Assembly (NCBI RefSeq): GCF_000236035.1
Contig: NZ_JH393258.1
Location: forward strand, 971,490 to 1,009,365
Origin: Vreelandella boliviensis LC1
GTDB taxonomy: Bacteria; Pseudomonadota; Gammaproteobacteria; Pseudomonadales; Halomonadaceae
Direction: 5' to 3'
Length of the DNA: 37,876 bases
A program made the translations under genes and the position numbers. Shown here piece after piece: positions 16,773 to 26,205 of this stretch; position 1 is the stretch's first letter; each line of letters begins with the position of its first letter. The notes under the pieces are model-generated. The model was not told where the DNA came from and ran no database searches. It saw nothing but the letters and a program-made list of their open reading frames with translations.

Positions 16773-18554
16773 ATGAGCCAGTTTGCAATTAACTTACTGT
16801 TCGTCGGCGCCTCCTTTGCTTTGTATATAGGCATTGCGATTTGGGCGCGCGCCGGCTCAACGAAAGACTTCTATGTCGCGGGCGGTGGGGTTCACCCCAT
16901 CACCAACGGCATGGCCACCGCGGCGGACTGGATGTCAGCGGCGTCGTTTATTTCCATGGCGGGTTTGCTGGCCTCAGGTGGCTACGCCAACTCCACCTTC
17001 CTGATGGGGTGGACAGGTGGCTACGTTATCCTGGCGATGTTGTTAGCCCCTTACCTGCGCAAATTCGGTAAGTTCACCGTGCCAGACTTCATCGGTGACC
17101 GTTTCTACAGCAACACCGCTCGCCTGGTGGCGATCGTGTGCTTGATTGTGGCCTCGGTGACCTACGTTATCGGTCAAATGACCGGTGCGGGCGTGGCGTT
17201 CTCGCGCTTTCTGGAAGTCAGCAATACCTGGGGTATCTGGTTAGCCGCGCTGATCGTTTTCCTCTACGCCGTATTTGGCGGTATGAAAGGCATCACTTAC
17301 ACCCAGGTGGCACAGTACGTCGTTCTTATTATCGCTTACACCATTCCAGCGGTGTTTATTGCCTTCCAGTTGACCGGCAACCCGATTCCGATGTTCGGTA
17401 TGTTCAGCACACATACTGAATCCGGCATTCCGCTGTTGGCTAAACTGGATGACGTCGTTAGCGCTCTTGGCTTCCGCGACTACACGGCCGATGTGGATAA
17501 CAAGCTCAACATGGTGCTGTTTACCCTGTCGCTGATGGTCGGTACTGCCGGTCTTCCCCACGTTATTATCCGCTTCTTCACCGTACCGAAAGTGGCCGAT
17601 GCGCGTTGGTCTGCAGGTTGGGCGCTGGTCTTCATTGCCTTGCTTTACCTGACCGCGCCAGCGGTGGGCTCTATGGCTCGCTTGAACCTGGCGACTACCG
17701 TGTATCCAGAGATGGCAGGGCAGGTTGAGAACTACGAAGAAGCTGTACAAAATCCGATTCTCTACGAAGAGCGCCCAGACTGGGTTCGCACATGGGAAGA
17801 AACGGGCCTGATCAGCTTCAATGATCTCAACAATGACGGCCGCATCCAGATGTATAACGATGCTGTCGACTATTCTGAGCGTGGCTGGGAAGGCAACGAA
17901 CTGACCGTTAATAACGATATCCTGGTACTCGCCAACCCGGAAATTGCCAATCTTCCCGGCTGGGTGATTGGTTTGATCGCAGCCGGTGGTATTGCGGCGG
18001 CTCTATCTACCGCAGCAGGCTTGCTGTTGGCGATCTCTTCCGCAATCAGTCACGATTTGATCAAAACCATGATCAATCCGAAGATTTCCGAAAAAGGCGA
18101 GATGTTAGCGGCGCGAATCTCCATGGGCGGTGCGATACTGTTGGCCACCTATCTGGGGCTCAATCCACCCGGGTTTGCGGCACAAACAGTGGCATTGGCC
18201 TTTGGTATTGCCGGTGCCTCACTCTTCCCAGCGCTGATGATGGGCATCTTCTCCAAGCGGATGAACAGCCCAGGCGCAGTTGCCGGTATGCTGGCGGGCT
18301 TGATTTCCACCCTGCTGTACATCTTCACTTACCTGGGCTGGTTCTTTATTCCCGATACCAACACGCTGGCTAACACGCCGGATAACTGGATCTTCGGTAT
18401 TTCGCCGCTCTCCTTCGGTGCCGTAGGCGCGATGATCAACTTCGCCGTTGCCTTCGCGGTCTCCAGGGTGACCGCTGCGCCGCCACAGGAAATTCAGGAT
18501 CTAGTGGAAAGCGTTCGCTATCCGAAAGGTGCTGGCATGGCGGTAGATCACTAA
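16773..18554 (+). CDS. sodium:solute symporter, VC_2705 subfamily (acetate/carboxylate permease-like)
   Basis: This 593-residue SLC5/SSS-family inner-membrane transporter has about thirteen helices and probably takes up a small carboxylate with Na+. The substrate is inferred from the nearby acs and acetate sensor genes. DFYVAGGGVHP and NGMATAADWMSAASFI are typical of ActP-like members. Between the helices ending near 300 and starting near 392 lies a soluble insert of about 90 residues containing D351-L-N353-N-D355-G-R-I358, an EF-hand-like calcium loop, though position 12 is Asn rather than Glu/Asp. The gene follows DUF4212 by 6 bp and ends at two tandem hairpins. It could be annotated actP by similarity, but the DUF4212 partner argues for the VC_2705 subfamily. 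Confidence 0.9.
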   Translation: MSQFAINLLFVGASFALYIGIAIWARAGSTKDFYVAGGGVHPITNGMATAADWMSAASFISMAGLLASGGYANSTFLMGWTGGYVILAMLLAPYLRKFGKFTVPDFIGDRFYSNTARLVAIVCLIVASVTYVIGQMTGAGVAFSRFLEVSNTWGIWLAALIVFLYAVFGGMKGITYTQVAQYVVLIIAYTIPAVFIAFQLTGNPIPMFGMFSTHTESGIPLLAKLDDVVSALGFRDYTADVDNKLNMVLFTLSLMVGTAGLPHVIIRFFTVPKVADARWSAGWALVFIALLYLTAPAVGSMARLNLATTVYPEMAGQVENYEEAVQNPILYEERPDWVRTWEETGLISFNDLNNDGRIQMYNDAVDYSERGWEGNELTVNNDILVLANPEIANLPGWVIGLIAAGGIAAALSTAAGLLLAISSAISHDLIKTMINPKISEKGEMLAARISMGGAILLATYLGLNPPGFAAQTVALAFGIAGASLFPALMMGIFSKRMNSPGAVAGMLAGLISTLLYIFTYLGWFFIPDTNTLANTPDNWIFGISPLSFGAVGAMINFAVAFAVSRVTAAPPQEIQDLVESVRYPKGAGMAVDH

Positions 18555-18572
18555 GTCATACTCCTTCCTGAC

Positions 18573-18598
18573 GCGTTATTGCCGTATGGCAATAACGC
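18573..18598 (+). terminator. first hairpin after the symporter gene
   Basis: A perfect 11-bp stem GCGTTATTGCC/GGCAATAACGC with a GTAT loop begins about 18 bp after the symporter stop codon. Only TT follows the stem, so alone it would be a weak intrinsic terminator. It may protect the 3' end of the mRNA or act together with the second hairpin. Confidence 0.55.
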
Positions 18599-18615
18599 TT
18601 TGGAATCGACCTCAC

Positions 18616-18650
18616 CATCGGGCTTCCTTCGGGAGGCCCGATGGCTTTAT
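18616..18650 (+). terminator. second hairpin after the symporter gene, UUCG-capped terminator
   Basis: The 12-bp stem CATCGGGCTTCC/GGAGGCCCGATG (18616-18627 and 18632-18643, one T.G pair) is closed by a stable TTCG tetraloop. It is followed by GCTTTATAT, an imperfect T-rich tail. It is the likely end of the DUF4212-symporter transcript, separating it from the next gene. Confidence 0.8.
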
Positions 18651-18677
18651 ATAGACGGCTTTTTGAAAGGATAATTT

Positions 18678-19187
18678 ATGATTTGGCATTTGATCGCCGC
18701 CGTTTTTGCAGGCCTTGCGGCTGCCGGGATTGGCTTGATACTGCGCACTTTGAGCGGCAAACGTTTGCCCAAGTGGATAGTGCCGGTGTGTGGCGCGCTG
18801 GGGATGTTGGGCTATCAAATACAGGTCGAGTACAGCTGGTTTGAACACAAGCAGGCGCAGCTACCCGAGACCGCTACGGTGATATCAACGGAGAGCAGCA
18901 CGGCGGTGTGGCGCCCCTGGACCTTTGCATTCCCCATGATCACCAAGTTCAGCATGGTCGATAGTGAAAACATTCTTATGAGCGAGCAGGATGGCGCCCG
19001 TTTAGCAGAATTTATCCTTTATCAGTTTGAGCGTCATCACACCGATATATTGATCACCCAACACTATCTGCTCAACTGCGATAACCGTGAGCTAGTGCCG
19101 CTGGATGAAGACTCTCGCGACCCCATCCTGGAAGAGATCCGCACGCTGCGCGAAACATCACCGCTACTCAACAACGTGTGCACATAG
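18678..19187 (+). CDS. uncharacterised two-helix membrane protein
   Basis: I do not recognise this 169-residue protein. It begins with two likely membrane helices (about residues 2-24 and 33-50), then YSWFEHKQ and a soluble domain containing WRPWTFAFPMITKFSMVD. The C-terminal half is acidic and mostly helical in appearance. AAGG upstream of the ATG fits a ribosome site. The gene stands alone between the symporter terminator and the sensor kinase, so the context suggests, without proving, a role in the acetate/carboxylate response. Confidence 0.75.
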   Translation: MIWHLIAAVFAGLAAAGIGLILRTLSGKRLPKWIVPVCGALGMLGYQIQVEYSWFEHKQAQLPETATVISTESSTAVWRPWTFAFPMITKFSMVDSENILMSEQDGARLAEFILYQFERHHTDILITQHYLLNCDNRELVPLDEDSRDPILEEIRTLRETSPLLNNVCT

Positions 19188-19300
19188 ACAAATAAAGTCT
19201 GTGGTGTAAACAAGCCGAGGGAATGGTCGTACAGAACCCTCCATTTCGCCTAGAATGAAGCCTTTTTATTAGCGCACCACACTCTGGCGGGGAGAAAGGC

Positions 19301-22300
19301 ATGTTTCACGGCGGGCTACTGGTAGCGGTTTCGTTACTCTATATTGCCGTTCTATTCGGCATTGCTTGGTACGGTGACCGCCGCGCGCGTACCCACGGCG
19401 CCACCCGCCGGCGTCCGATCATCTATAGCCTGGCGCTGGCGATTTACTGCACCTCGTGGACGTTTTATGGCGCGGTTGGCCAAGCAGCCACCGCGGGCTG
19501 GTCGTTTGCGAGCATCTTCGTCGGGCCGATATTGACGTTTCTGCTGTTCTGGCCGGTATTGGCCAAAATGATCCGCGTCGCCAAGCACCAAAACGTTACC
19601 TCGATTGCCGATTTTATTGCCTCCCGCTACGGTAAGACCCAGTCGCTGGCCGCCTTTGCCAGCCTGGTCGCCCTTGTCGGCACCCTGCCCTACATCGCGC
19701 TACAGTTAAAAGCGGTTTCTACCACTTTCAGCGTATTGACCGATGCCACCGATGTGACCCATGCGCCGCTATTTGGCGATACGGCCTTCTATGTGGCGAT
19801 CGTGATGGCGATCTTTGCGATTCTATTCGGTACCCGCCACACCGATGCCACCGAACACCACGAAGGCTTAATCCACGCCGTGGCGTTTGAGTCGCTGGTC
19901 AAACTGCTCGCTTTCGTGGTGCTCGGCGCCTTTGTTACCTGGGGCATGTTCGATGGCCTGGGTGAACTAATGGGGCACGCCGAGAGTCAGCTCGAACTCC
20001 AGCGCCAGCTGGCTAATCAGGATTTTGGCCAAAGTTTCTGGGCGCAAACGCTGCTCGCGATGTTGGCGATTCTGTGTCTGCCGCGCCAGTTCCATGTGGC
20101 AGTGGTGGAGAACATTCACCCCGACGACGCCACCAAAGCCCGCTGGCTGTTCCCGCTTTATCTGCTGGCCATTGCGTTTTTTGTGGTGCCACTGGCTGCA
20201 GCTGGCTTGCTGCTGTTCTCCGAAAGCGGCGTAGAGCCCGACACCTACGTGCTGGCGTTATCCATGGCCTCAGGCCATCAGTGGTTAACGCTGCTTACCT
20301 TTATCGGTGGCTTCTCGGCGGCGACTGGCATGGTGATCGTCGCGGCGGTGGCCGTGTCGATCATGATCTCCAACGAAATTGTTATCCCAGCGCTGTTCCG
20401 ACTTCGCTGGTTTGATACCAAGGCCCGGGATTATGGCCGCTTGGTGCTGCGCGCGCGGCGCTTAACCATTGTTGCCGTACTGGCCATGGCCTACGGCTTC
20501 TATCAGTTGATTGCCGAGTTCACCTCGCTGGCCTCCATCGGCATGCTCTCGTTTGCCGCCGCCGCCCAGTTTGCCCCGGCGTTGATTGGCGGGCTCTACT
20601 GGAAGCGCGGCAATCGGCTTGGGGTGATCGTCGGTATGAATGCGGGCTTCGCCATCTGGGCCTATAGCCTGCTAATGCCGGCTATGATCAATGCAGGTGT
20701 GCTACCCACCGCTTGGCTAGACGGCGGCCCGCTGGGGCTTAACTGGCTATCGCCCACGGCGCTGTTCGGCCTCAATTTAGGTGACAGCTTTACCCACGGC
20801 GTGATGCTGTCACTCGGGGTTAACCTGTTCTGCTACATTTTTGTTTCCCAGGTGACCTCACAGCGAGTGGTTGAGCGCATTCAGGCCTCCCTATTTGTAG
20901 ATAGCGTAGAGACCCGCCAAACCTCGGTTAACCGCCCCTGGACCGGGGCGACCACCGTCGGCGATTTAAAAGTCCTCTGCGAGCGCTTTCTAGGCGCGGG
21001 CCAGGTGGATCGCGCCTTTGAAGACTACGCCCGCCGGGTGGGTAAACCGCTGGACAACGGCACCCGCGCCTCCATCGATATCATTCAGTTCACCGAGCGC
21101 TTTCTGGCCTCGGTGCTGGGCGCCTCATCGGCCCGCATCGTGGTTAATTCGGCGCTTCAAGGGCGCGGCATCGGTATCTCAGATGTGATTTCGATTGTCG
21201 ATGAAGCCTCCCAGGTATTGGAGTTCAACCGAGCGCTGCTCCAGGCCACCATCGAAAACATTAACCAGGGCATCAGCGTGGTCGACCAGAACCTGCGCCT
21301 GGTGGTATGGAACCAGCGCTATCTGGAGCTGTTCCGCTTCCCTGACCACTTAATTCGCGTTGGCGCCCCCATAGACCGTATTTTCCGTTACAACGCCCAC
21401 AACGGCGAGTATGGCCCGGGGGACCCGGAGGAGCACGTACAGCTTTTGCTCGACAATATTCGCGAAGGCCAGCCCCACCGCTACGTGCGCTATCGTCAGG
21501 ATGGCAGCGTACTGGAAGTGCAGGGTAACCCAATGCCCGGCGGCGGCTTTGTGTATACCTATCAGGATATTACCCAGCAGAAGCGCATCGAAGAGGCGCT
21601 GATCCGCTCGGAAAACAATATCCGTATCTACACCGACAACGTGCCCGCACTGATCGCCTACTTCGATAAAGAGTGCCGCTACCTTTTTACCAACCGCGCT
21701 TACGAGCAGGCGTTCAATATTGACCGCAATGCGGTGATTGGTCGCCGTTTTGAAGACGTGCTGCAAATTAAGCAGGCGGAGGAGCGCGCGCCATGGGTCG
21801 CGCGCGCCTTGAAAGGCGAACGGGTGAGTTTTGAGGTCTCACTGCGGGTGAATGAGGCCATGCGCTATATGCTGGTCACTTACACGCCGCACTTTGGCGA
21901 CAGTCAGGCAATCCTGGGCTTCTTTGCTCTCTATCAGGATATTACCGAACGCCGTCAGGCTGAAATTGCTCTTAAAGAGACCAACGAAACCCTGGAGGAG
22001 CGTGTTCGCGAACGCACCCAGGCGCTCTCTGAAGCCAATGCGGCGCTGCGCCAGGAGAACCGCGTACGCGCCGAGGCGGAGCTCGCCCTGCGCCAAGCCA
22101 AACAGCTAGCGGAAGATGCCAATGCCTCTAAGACGCGCTTTCTGGCCGCGGCCAGCCACGACTTGTTGCAGCCGCTTAACGCGGCACGCCTATTTACCTC
22201 TGCATTGATGCAGAACGTGACCACCACCGATACCCAGCGCATCGTTGGCCATATCGATAACTCGCTGCAGGCCGCCGAGGAATTGCTCAGCACCCTGCTG

Positions 22301-23242
22301 GATATCTCTAAGCTGGACGCAGGTGCGCTAACGCCCCGCCGCAGCCACTTTGCCCTAGCTGATATCTTCCGCCCGTTACGCGCCGAGTTTGAGGTGATGG
22401 CGGACGATCGCGGGCTAGATTTAGAAGTCGTGCCTACCCAACTTTGGGTCGACTCAGACCCCCAGATGCTGCGCCGTATCGTACAGAACTTCCTGTCCAA
22501 CGCCATTCGCTACACCCAAGAGGGTCGCGTACTGCTGGGCTGCCGCCGTCAAAACGGCTGGCTGTCTATTGAAGTGTGGGACAGCGGCCCCGGCATTCCA
22601 GAATCCAAGCTGACTGAAATTTTTCAGGAATTCCGCCGCCTGGATCAGGTCTCCCGCCACAAAGAGAGTGAGAAAGGCCTAGGGCTGGGGCTCTCCATTG
22701 CCGACCGCATGAGCCGGGTGCTGGATCACCCCATTAAAGTGCGCTCGACGGTAGGCAAAGGCGCCGTATTTTCGGTCAGCGTGCCTATTGTTACCGCCCA
22801 CGAAGCGAGCAATACCGAGCTTGAACCACAAGCCCGACGCGGCAGCCATAAGCTGAGTGGTACGCGGATTGTATGTATCGACAACGAGACGCTGATTCTG
22901 GAAGGCATGACCGCTATGCTTAGCGGCTGGGGCTGCGAGGTGTTTACCGCCACCAGTATCGGCGGGGCCAAGTCGATCTTACGCAACATGGATGGCGACC
23001 CTGACGCTATTTTGGCGGACTATCACCTGGATAACGAAGTCACCGGACTAATGGCGCTAGAAGCGCTCAGCGAGCGCTTTGAAGGGGCGGTGCCGGGGAT
23101 TGTGATTACCGCTGACCGTACCGAAGCTGTGGCCGAGGAGATCAAGCGGGCGGGCTATCAACTGCTGCTGAAGCCCGTTAAACCGGCGGCGCTGCGAGCA
23201 CTATTGACGCGTACGTTACAGGCCAATCGCGCGGCGCGCTAA
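19301..23242 (+). CDS. crbS: CrbS-type hybrid sensor kinase with an SLC5 transporter-like domain
   Basis: This 1313-residue membrane sensor belongs to the CrbS/MxtR/ErdS family, which controls acetate use via a LuxR-type partner. Domains in order: SLC5-like transporter of about thirteen helices (1-525), a STAC-like linker region (about 545-640), PAS (about 643-760), a second PAS (about 770-885), a coiled coil (886-940), HisKA with His953 in ASHDLLQP, HATPase (N1067, DSGPGIP, GLGLGLS) and a receiver domain with Asp1240 and Lys1291. GGAGAAAGG precedes the ATG. It is convergent with its probable partner crbR. From memory, Vibrio CrbS is roughly 150 residues shorter, and the second PAS may explain the difference. 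Whether the SLC5 domain transports or only senses is unknown. Confidence 0.9.
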   Translation: MFHGGLLVAVSLLYIAVLFGIAWYGDRRARTHGATRRRPIIYSLALAIYCTSWTFYGAVGQAATAGWSFASIFVGPILTFLLFWPVLAKMIRVAKHQNVTSIADFIASRYGKTQSLAAFASLVALVGTLPYIALQLKAVSTTFSVLTDATDVTHAPLFGDTAFYVAIVMAIFAILFGTRHTDATEHHEGLIHAVAFESLVKLLAFVVLGAFVTWGMFDGLGELMGHAESQLELQRQLANQDFGQSFWAQTLLAMLAILCLPRQFHVAVVENIHPDDATKARWLFPLYLLAIAFFVVPLAAAGLLLFSESGVEPDTYVLALSMASGHQWLTLLTFIGGFSAATGMVIVAAVAVSIMISNEIVIPALFRLRWFDTKARDYGRLVLRARRLTIVAVLAMAYGFYQLIAEFTSLASIGMLSFAAAAQFAPALIGGLYWKRGNRLGVIVGMNAGFAIWAYSLLMPAMINAGVLPTAWLDGGPLGLNWLSPTALFGLNLGDSFTHGVMLSLGVNLFCYIFVSQVTSQRVVERIQASLFVDSVETRQTSVNRPWTGATTVGDLKVLCERFLGAGQVDRAFEDYARRVGKPLDNGTRASIDIIQFTERFLASVLGASSARIVVNSALQGRGIGISDVISIVDEASQVLEFNRALLQATIENINQGISVVDQNLRLVVWNQRYLELFRFPDHLIRVGAPIDRIFRYNAHNGEYGPGDPEEHVQLLLDNIREGQPHRYVRYRQDGSVLEVQGNPMPGGGFVYTYQDITQQKRIEEALIRSENNIRIYTDNVPALIAYFDKECRYLFTNRAYEQAFNIDRNAVIGRRFEDVLQIKQAEERAPWVARALKGERVSFEVSLRVNEAMRYMLVTYTPHFGDSQAILGFFALYQDITERRQAEIALKETNETLEERVRERTQALSEANAALRQENRVRAEAELALRQAKQLAEDANASKTRFLAAASHDLLQPLNAARLFTSALMQNVTTTDTQRIVGHIDNSLQAAEELLSTLLDISKLDAGALTPRRSHFALADIFRPLRAEFEVMADDRGLDLEVVPTQLWVDSDPQMLRRIVQNFLSNAIRYTQEGRVLLGCRRQNGWLSIEVWDSGPGIPESKLTEIFQEFRRLDQVSRHKESEKGLGLGLSIADRMSRVLDHPIKVRSTVGKGAVFSVSVPIVTAHEASNTELEPQARRGSHKLSGTRIVCIDNETLILEGMTAMLSGWGCEVFTATSIGGAKSILRNMDGDPDAILADYHLDNEVTGLMALEALSERFEGAVPGIVITADRTEAVAEEIKRAGYQLLLKPVKPAALRALLTRTLQANRAAR

Positions 23243-23249
23243 GCGCCGC
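23231..23249. terminator. GC-rich hairpin spanning the crbS stop codon
   Basis: GCGGCGC (23231-23237) and GCGCCGC (23243-23249) form a 7-bp stem whose loop contains the crbS stop codon; AAATGAAGATTTT follows. It lies between the convergent crbS and crbR and may end transcription weakly. The lack of a clean T-run makes this tentative. Confidence 0.35.
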
Positions 23250-23287
23250 AAATGAAGATTTTATCAAGCGGTGAATAAAGGACGTAC

Positions 23288-23950
23288 TTACGACACCACT
23301 TTCGGCGGTTCGACTTCCAGCTTCTGGGCAGCAATCACAGCCTGGGTGCGGGAGTGAACGCCCAGCTTGCGTAGAATCGCCGTCACGTGAGCCTTGATGG
23401 TCGCTTCAGAGACGCTTAGTTCGTAAGCGATCTGTTTATTCAGCAGGCCTTCGGTCAGCATATTCAAGACACGAAACTGCTGGGGTGTTAGCGACGCAAT
23501 CGCCTCGGCAAAGCGCGACTCCTCTTCACTGGTCTCTTCCAGCACGTTAGCTAACGCTTCTGGCAGCCACACTTCTCCCTGCAGGATTTCCCCTACAGCC
23601 TCGGCAATGAGCTGCAGTGACGACGATTTAGGGATAAAACCCGACGCGCCGTAATCAATAGCACGACGCACCACATAGGGTTCATCACTGCCAGACACTA
23701 CCGCAACTGGGATATCAGGCATCTGGCCGCGCAGTTGGATCAAACCTGAGAAGCCGTGGGCTCCCGGCATGTGCAGATCCAGCAGAATCAAATCGGCATC
23801 TGGGTGGCGATTCACCACGTCGGTGGTGGCTTCCATGGTGTCCGCTTCGACAATTTCCGCCTGGGGGGCCAACTGGCGTAACGCTTGGGTCAGCGCTGCA
23901 CGAAACAGCGGGTGATCGTCAGCGACGATAAACTTATGAGCTACTGCCAT
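23288..23950 (-). CDS. crbR: CrbR/ErdR-type LuxR-family response regulator
   Basis: This 220-residue cytoplasmic response regulator (NarL/LuxR class) has a receiver domain with acidic D11-D12, phospho-acceptor D58 in LLDLHMPG and K108. Its C-terminal LuxR helix-turn-helix (about 153-210) reads LTPQQFRVLNMLTEGLLNKQIA...EATIKAHV. It is assigned to CrbR/ErdR because it lies beside a CrbS-type kinase and acs, which CrbR activates in Vibrio and Pseudomonas. GGAGG lies at ideal distance before the ATG. It converges on crbS and has its own promoter, and a hairpin separates it from acs. Confidence 0.88.
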   Translation of the reverse strand: MAVAHKFIVADDHPLFRAALTQALRQLAPQAEIVEADTMEATTDVVNRHPDADLILLDLHMPGAHGFSGLIQLRGQMPDIPVAVVSGSDEPYVVRRAIDYGASGFIPKSSSLQLIAEAVGEILQGEVWLPEALANVLEETSEEESRFAEAIASLTPQQFRVLNMLTEGLLNKQIAYELSVSEATIKAHVTAILRKLGVHSRTQAVIAAQKLEVEPPKVVS

Positions 23951-24067
23951 GGATATTCCTCCGGTTCCTCGAGCAGCGGGGTTGTCTGCCGCCGCGACGC
24001 TAGGCTCTTACGGTTGTGAAGCATGGTACCCCATGGGCTTCATCATGCCCAAGCATCACATGCATAA

Positions 24068-24095
24068 TTTATAATAGATAGTTCATACAGGTGAA
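24068..24095 (-). promoter_or_regulatory. candidate promoter of crbR
   Basis: On the minus strand TTCACC (24090-24095, four of six -35 bases) and TATAAA (24068-24073, five of six -10 bases) lie 16 bp apart. Transcription would start near 24061, giving a leader of about 110 nt. A tandem 14-bp repeat abuts the upstream edge of the -35 element. Confidence 0.5.
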
Positions 24096-24123
24096 ACGCG
24101 TATCTATAAACGCATATCTATAA
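24096..24123. repeat. two tandem 14-bp direct repeats next to the crbR -35 element
   Basis: ACGCGTATCTATAA (24096-24109) is followed without a gap by ACGCATATCTATAA (24110-24123), 13 of 14 bases identical. A repeat at this position, immediately upstream of a -35 hexamer, is where an activator dimer would bind in a class II-like arrangement. The bound protein is unknown. Confidence 0.7.
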
Positions 24124-24130
24124 ACACAAT

Positions 24131-24156
24131 CGTGCCGACCTACTCGGGTCGGCACG
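24131..24156 (-). terminator. terminator hairpin after acs
   Basis: A perfect 10-bp stem CGTGCCGACC/GGTCGGCACG (24131-24140, 24147-24156) with a 6-nt loop lies about 55 bp after the acs stop codon. On the minus strand the tail is ATTGTGTTTATAG, only moderately T-rich; on the plus strand GTTTT follows. It probably ends the acs transcript before crbR. Confidence 0.7.
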
Positions 24157-24212
24157 GTTTTGAGTCGGCAAACAAGCCTTATTAGGCTAAACAGCCTATA
24201 GCGTTGTCGCCA

Positions 24213-26162
24213 TTATTGGTTGGCGCGATGCTCAATCAGCTCATCGACTACCGACGGATCGGCCAGCGTACTGGTATCGCCCAAGCCATCACACTCGTTG
24301 GCAGCTATCTTACGCAGGATACGGCGCATGATTTTACCTGAGCGGGTTTTCGGCAATCCTGGCGCCCACTGAATGATATCCGGCGAAGCAATCGGGCCAA
24401 TATCTTTGCGCACCCACTGGGTCAGCTCTTTTTTGAGTTCGTCGGACTCTTCAATACCGTCATTCAGGGTGACATAGATATAGATGCCCTGTCCCTTAAT
24501 ATCGTGCGGGAAGCCAACAACGGCTGCTTCAGCAACGGCGCTGTGTGCAACCAGAGAGGACTCAATTTCGGCAGTCCCCATACGGTGACCAGACACGTTC
24601 AGAACGTCATCCACACGACCAGTGATCCAGAAATAACCATCCTCATCGCGGCGACAGCCGTCACCCGTGAAGTACATACCGTCGTAGGTCGAGAAGTAGG
24701 TCTGGATATAGCGCTCGTGGTCACCCCAAATAGAGCGTGCCTGCCCCGGCCAGGAGTCAAGAATGACCAGGTTACCTTCTGTGGCGCCTTCCAGTTTTTT
24801 ACCTTCGTTATCTACCAGAGCGGGCTTCACGCCAAAAAACGGTACTGTCGCAGAGCCAGGTTTAAGCGGCGTAGCGCCCGGTAGTGGGGCTATCATGATG
24901 CCACCGGTTTCGGTTTGCCACCAGGTATCCACAATTGGGCATTTCTCATTGCCGATAACGCGGTAGAACCATTCCCATGCTTCCGGGTTAATCGGTTCGC
25001 CCACAGAGCCCAACAGCCGCAGGCTATCGCGCTTGCTGGAGTCCATGACGTTATCACCATGGGCCATCAGTGCACGCACCGCGGTGGGCGCAGTATAAAG
25101 AATATTGACGTTATGCTTATCAACGATATCGCCCAGTCGGCCATGGGTAGGATAGCTTGGAACACCTTCAAACATTAAGGTAGTTGCGCCGTTGGCCAAG
25201 GGGCCATAAACGATGTAGCTATGCCCGGTGACCCAGCCAACGTCCGCGGTGCACCAGTAAACCTCCCCCTCTTGATAGTCAAACACATACTGGTGCGTCA
25301 TGGCGGCGTAGGTCAGGTAGCCGCCAGTGGTATGCTTCAAGCCTTTAGGCGCACCGGTAGAGCCTGAGGTGTAGAGAATAAACAACGGGTCTTCTGCCCC
25401 CATGGGCTCGGCTGCGCATTCGCCAGACTGCTGGTCGACGAGGTCGTCAAACCAAATATCGCGGCCCTCGTTCCAATCAATCTCACCGCCAGTACGTTTC
25501 ACCACCAGAACGTTTTTGCACACGTCGGTGCCTTCACGGGTCAAAGCAGCGTCTACGTTTTCTTTCAACGGCACGTGCTTGCCGCCACGCACCGATTCAT
25601 CGGCGGTAATCACCAGTTTGGAGTCGGCGCCAATCACCCGCTGAGCAACGGCATCTGGCGAGAAGCCACCAAATACCACGGAGTGCACCGCACCGATACG
25701 TGCACAAGCAAGCATGGCCATGGCGGCTTCGGGAATCATCGGCATATACAGTGTAACGGTGTCGCCTTTACCGATGCCCAGCTCTTTCAGCGCGTTGGCC
25801 AACTGGTTCGTACGTGCGTAAAGCTCGCGGTAAGTAATGTGCTTGGAGTCATCGGGATTGTCGCCTTCCCAAATGATTGCCGTCTGGTCGCCGCGCTTAT
25901 CTAGATGGCGGTCAAGGCAGTTGGCGCTGACGTTAAGCAGTCCATCCTCAAACCAGCGAATATCGACATTGTCACGCGCAAAGGAGGTGTTTTTGATTTT
26001 GCTGGGCGCTTTAATCCAGTCAAGGCGTTTGGCTTGTTCAGCCCAGAAGCCTTCCGGGTCGTCTATCGACTGCTGATACATGGCCTCATATTTGGCTTTA
26101 TCAGCCCAGGCATTGGCGGCGAAATCGTCGCGCACCGGATAGACGTTCTGTTGATCGCTCAT
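24213..26162 (-). CDS. acs: acetyl-CoA synthetase (AMP-forming)
   Basis: Acs converts acetate, ATP and CoA to acetyl-CoA through acetyl-AMP in the cytoplasm. The 649-residue length is close to E. coli Acs (652). It has the AMP-binding loop [11 protein letters not shown], the acetate-pocket motif [10 protein letters not shown], the hinge region [14 protein letters not shown], and the C-terminal catalytic lysine K610 in [10 protein letters not shown], the site acetylated in this family. GAGG precedes the ATG. The crbSR genes beside it are the expected regulators, and the 194-bp upstream region carries an inverted repeat. Confidence 0.98.
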   Translation of the reverse strand: MSDQQNVYPVRDDFAANAWADKAKYEAMYQQSIDDPEGFWAEQAKRLDWIKAPSKIKNTSFARDNVDIRWFEDGLLNVSANCLDRHLDKRGDQTAIIWEGDNPDDSKHITYRELYARTNQLANALKELGIGKGDTVTLYMPMIPEAAMAMLACARIGAVHSVVFGGFSPDAVAQRVIGADSKLVITADESVRGGKHVPLKENVDAALTREGTDVCKNVLVVKRTGGEIDWNEGRDIWFDDLVDQQSGECAAEPMGAEDPLFILYTSGSTGAPKGLKHTTGGYLTYAAMTHQYVFDYQEGEVYWCTADVGWVTGHSYIVYGPLANGATTLMFEGVPSYPTHGRLGDIVDKHNVNILYTAPTAVRALMAHGDNVMDSSKRDSLRLLGSVGEPINPEAWEWFYRVIGNEKCPIVDTWWQTETGGIMIAPLPGATPLKPGSATVPFFGVKPALVDNEGKKLEGATEGNLVILDSWPGQARSIWGDHERYIQTYFSTYDGMYFTGDGCRRDEDGYFWITGRVDDVLNVSGHRMGTAEIESSLVAHSAVAEAAVVGFPHDIKGQGIYIYVTLNDGIEESDELKKELTQWVRKDIGPIASPDIIQWAPGLPKTRSGKIMRRILRKIAANECDGLGDTSTLADPSVVDELIEHRANQ

Positions 26163-26205
26163 AAAATTGCCTCTGTCCGTGAAAATGCACTCTCTAAGAA
26201 ACTGT

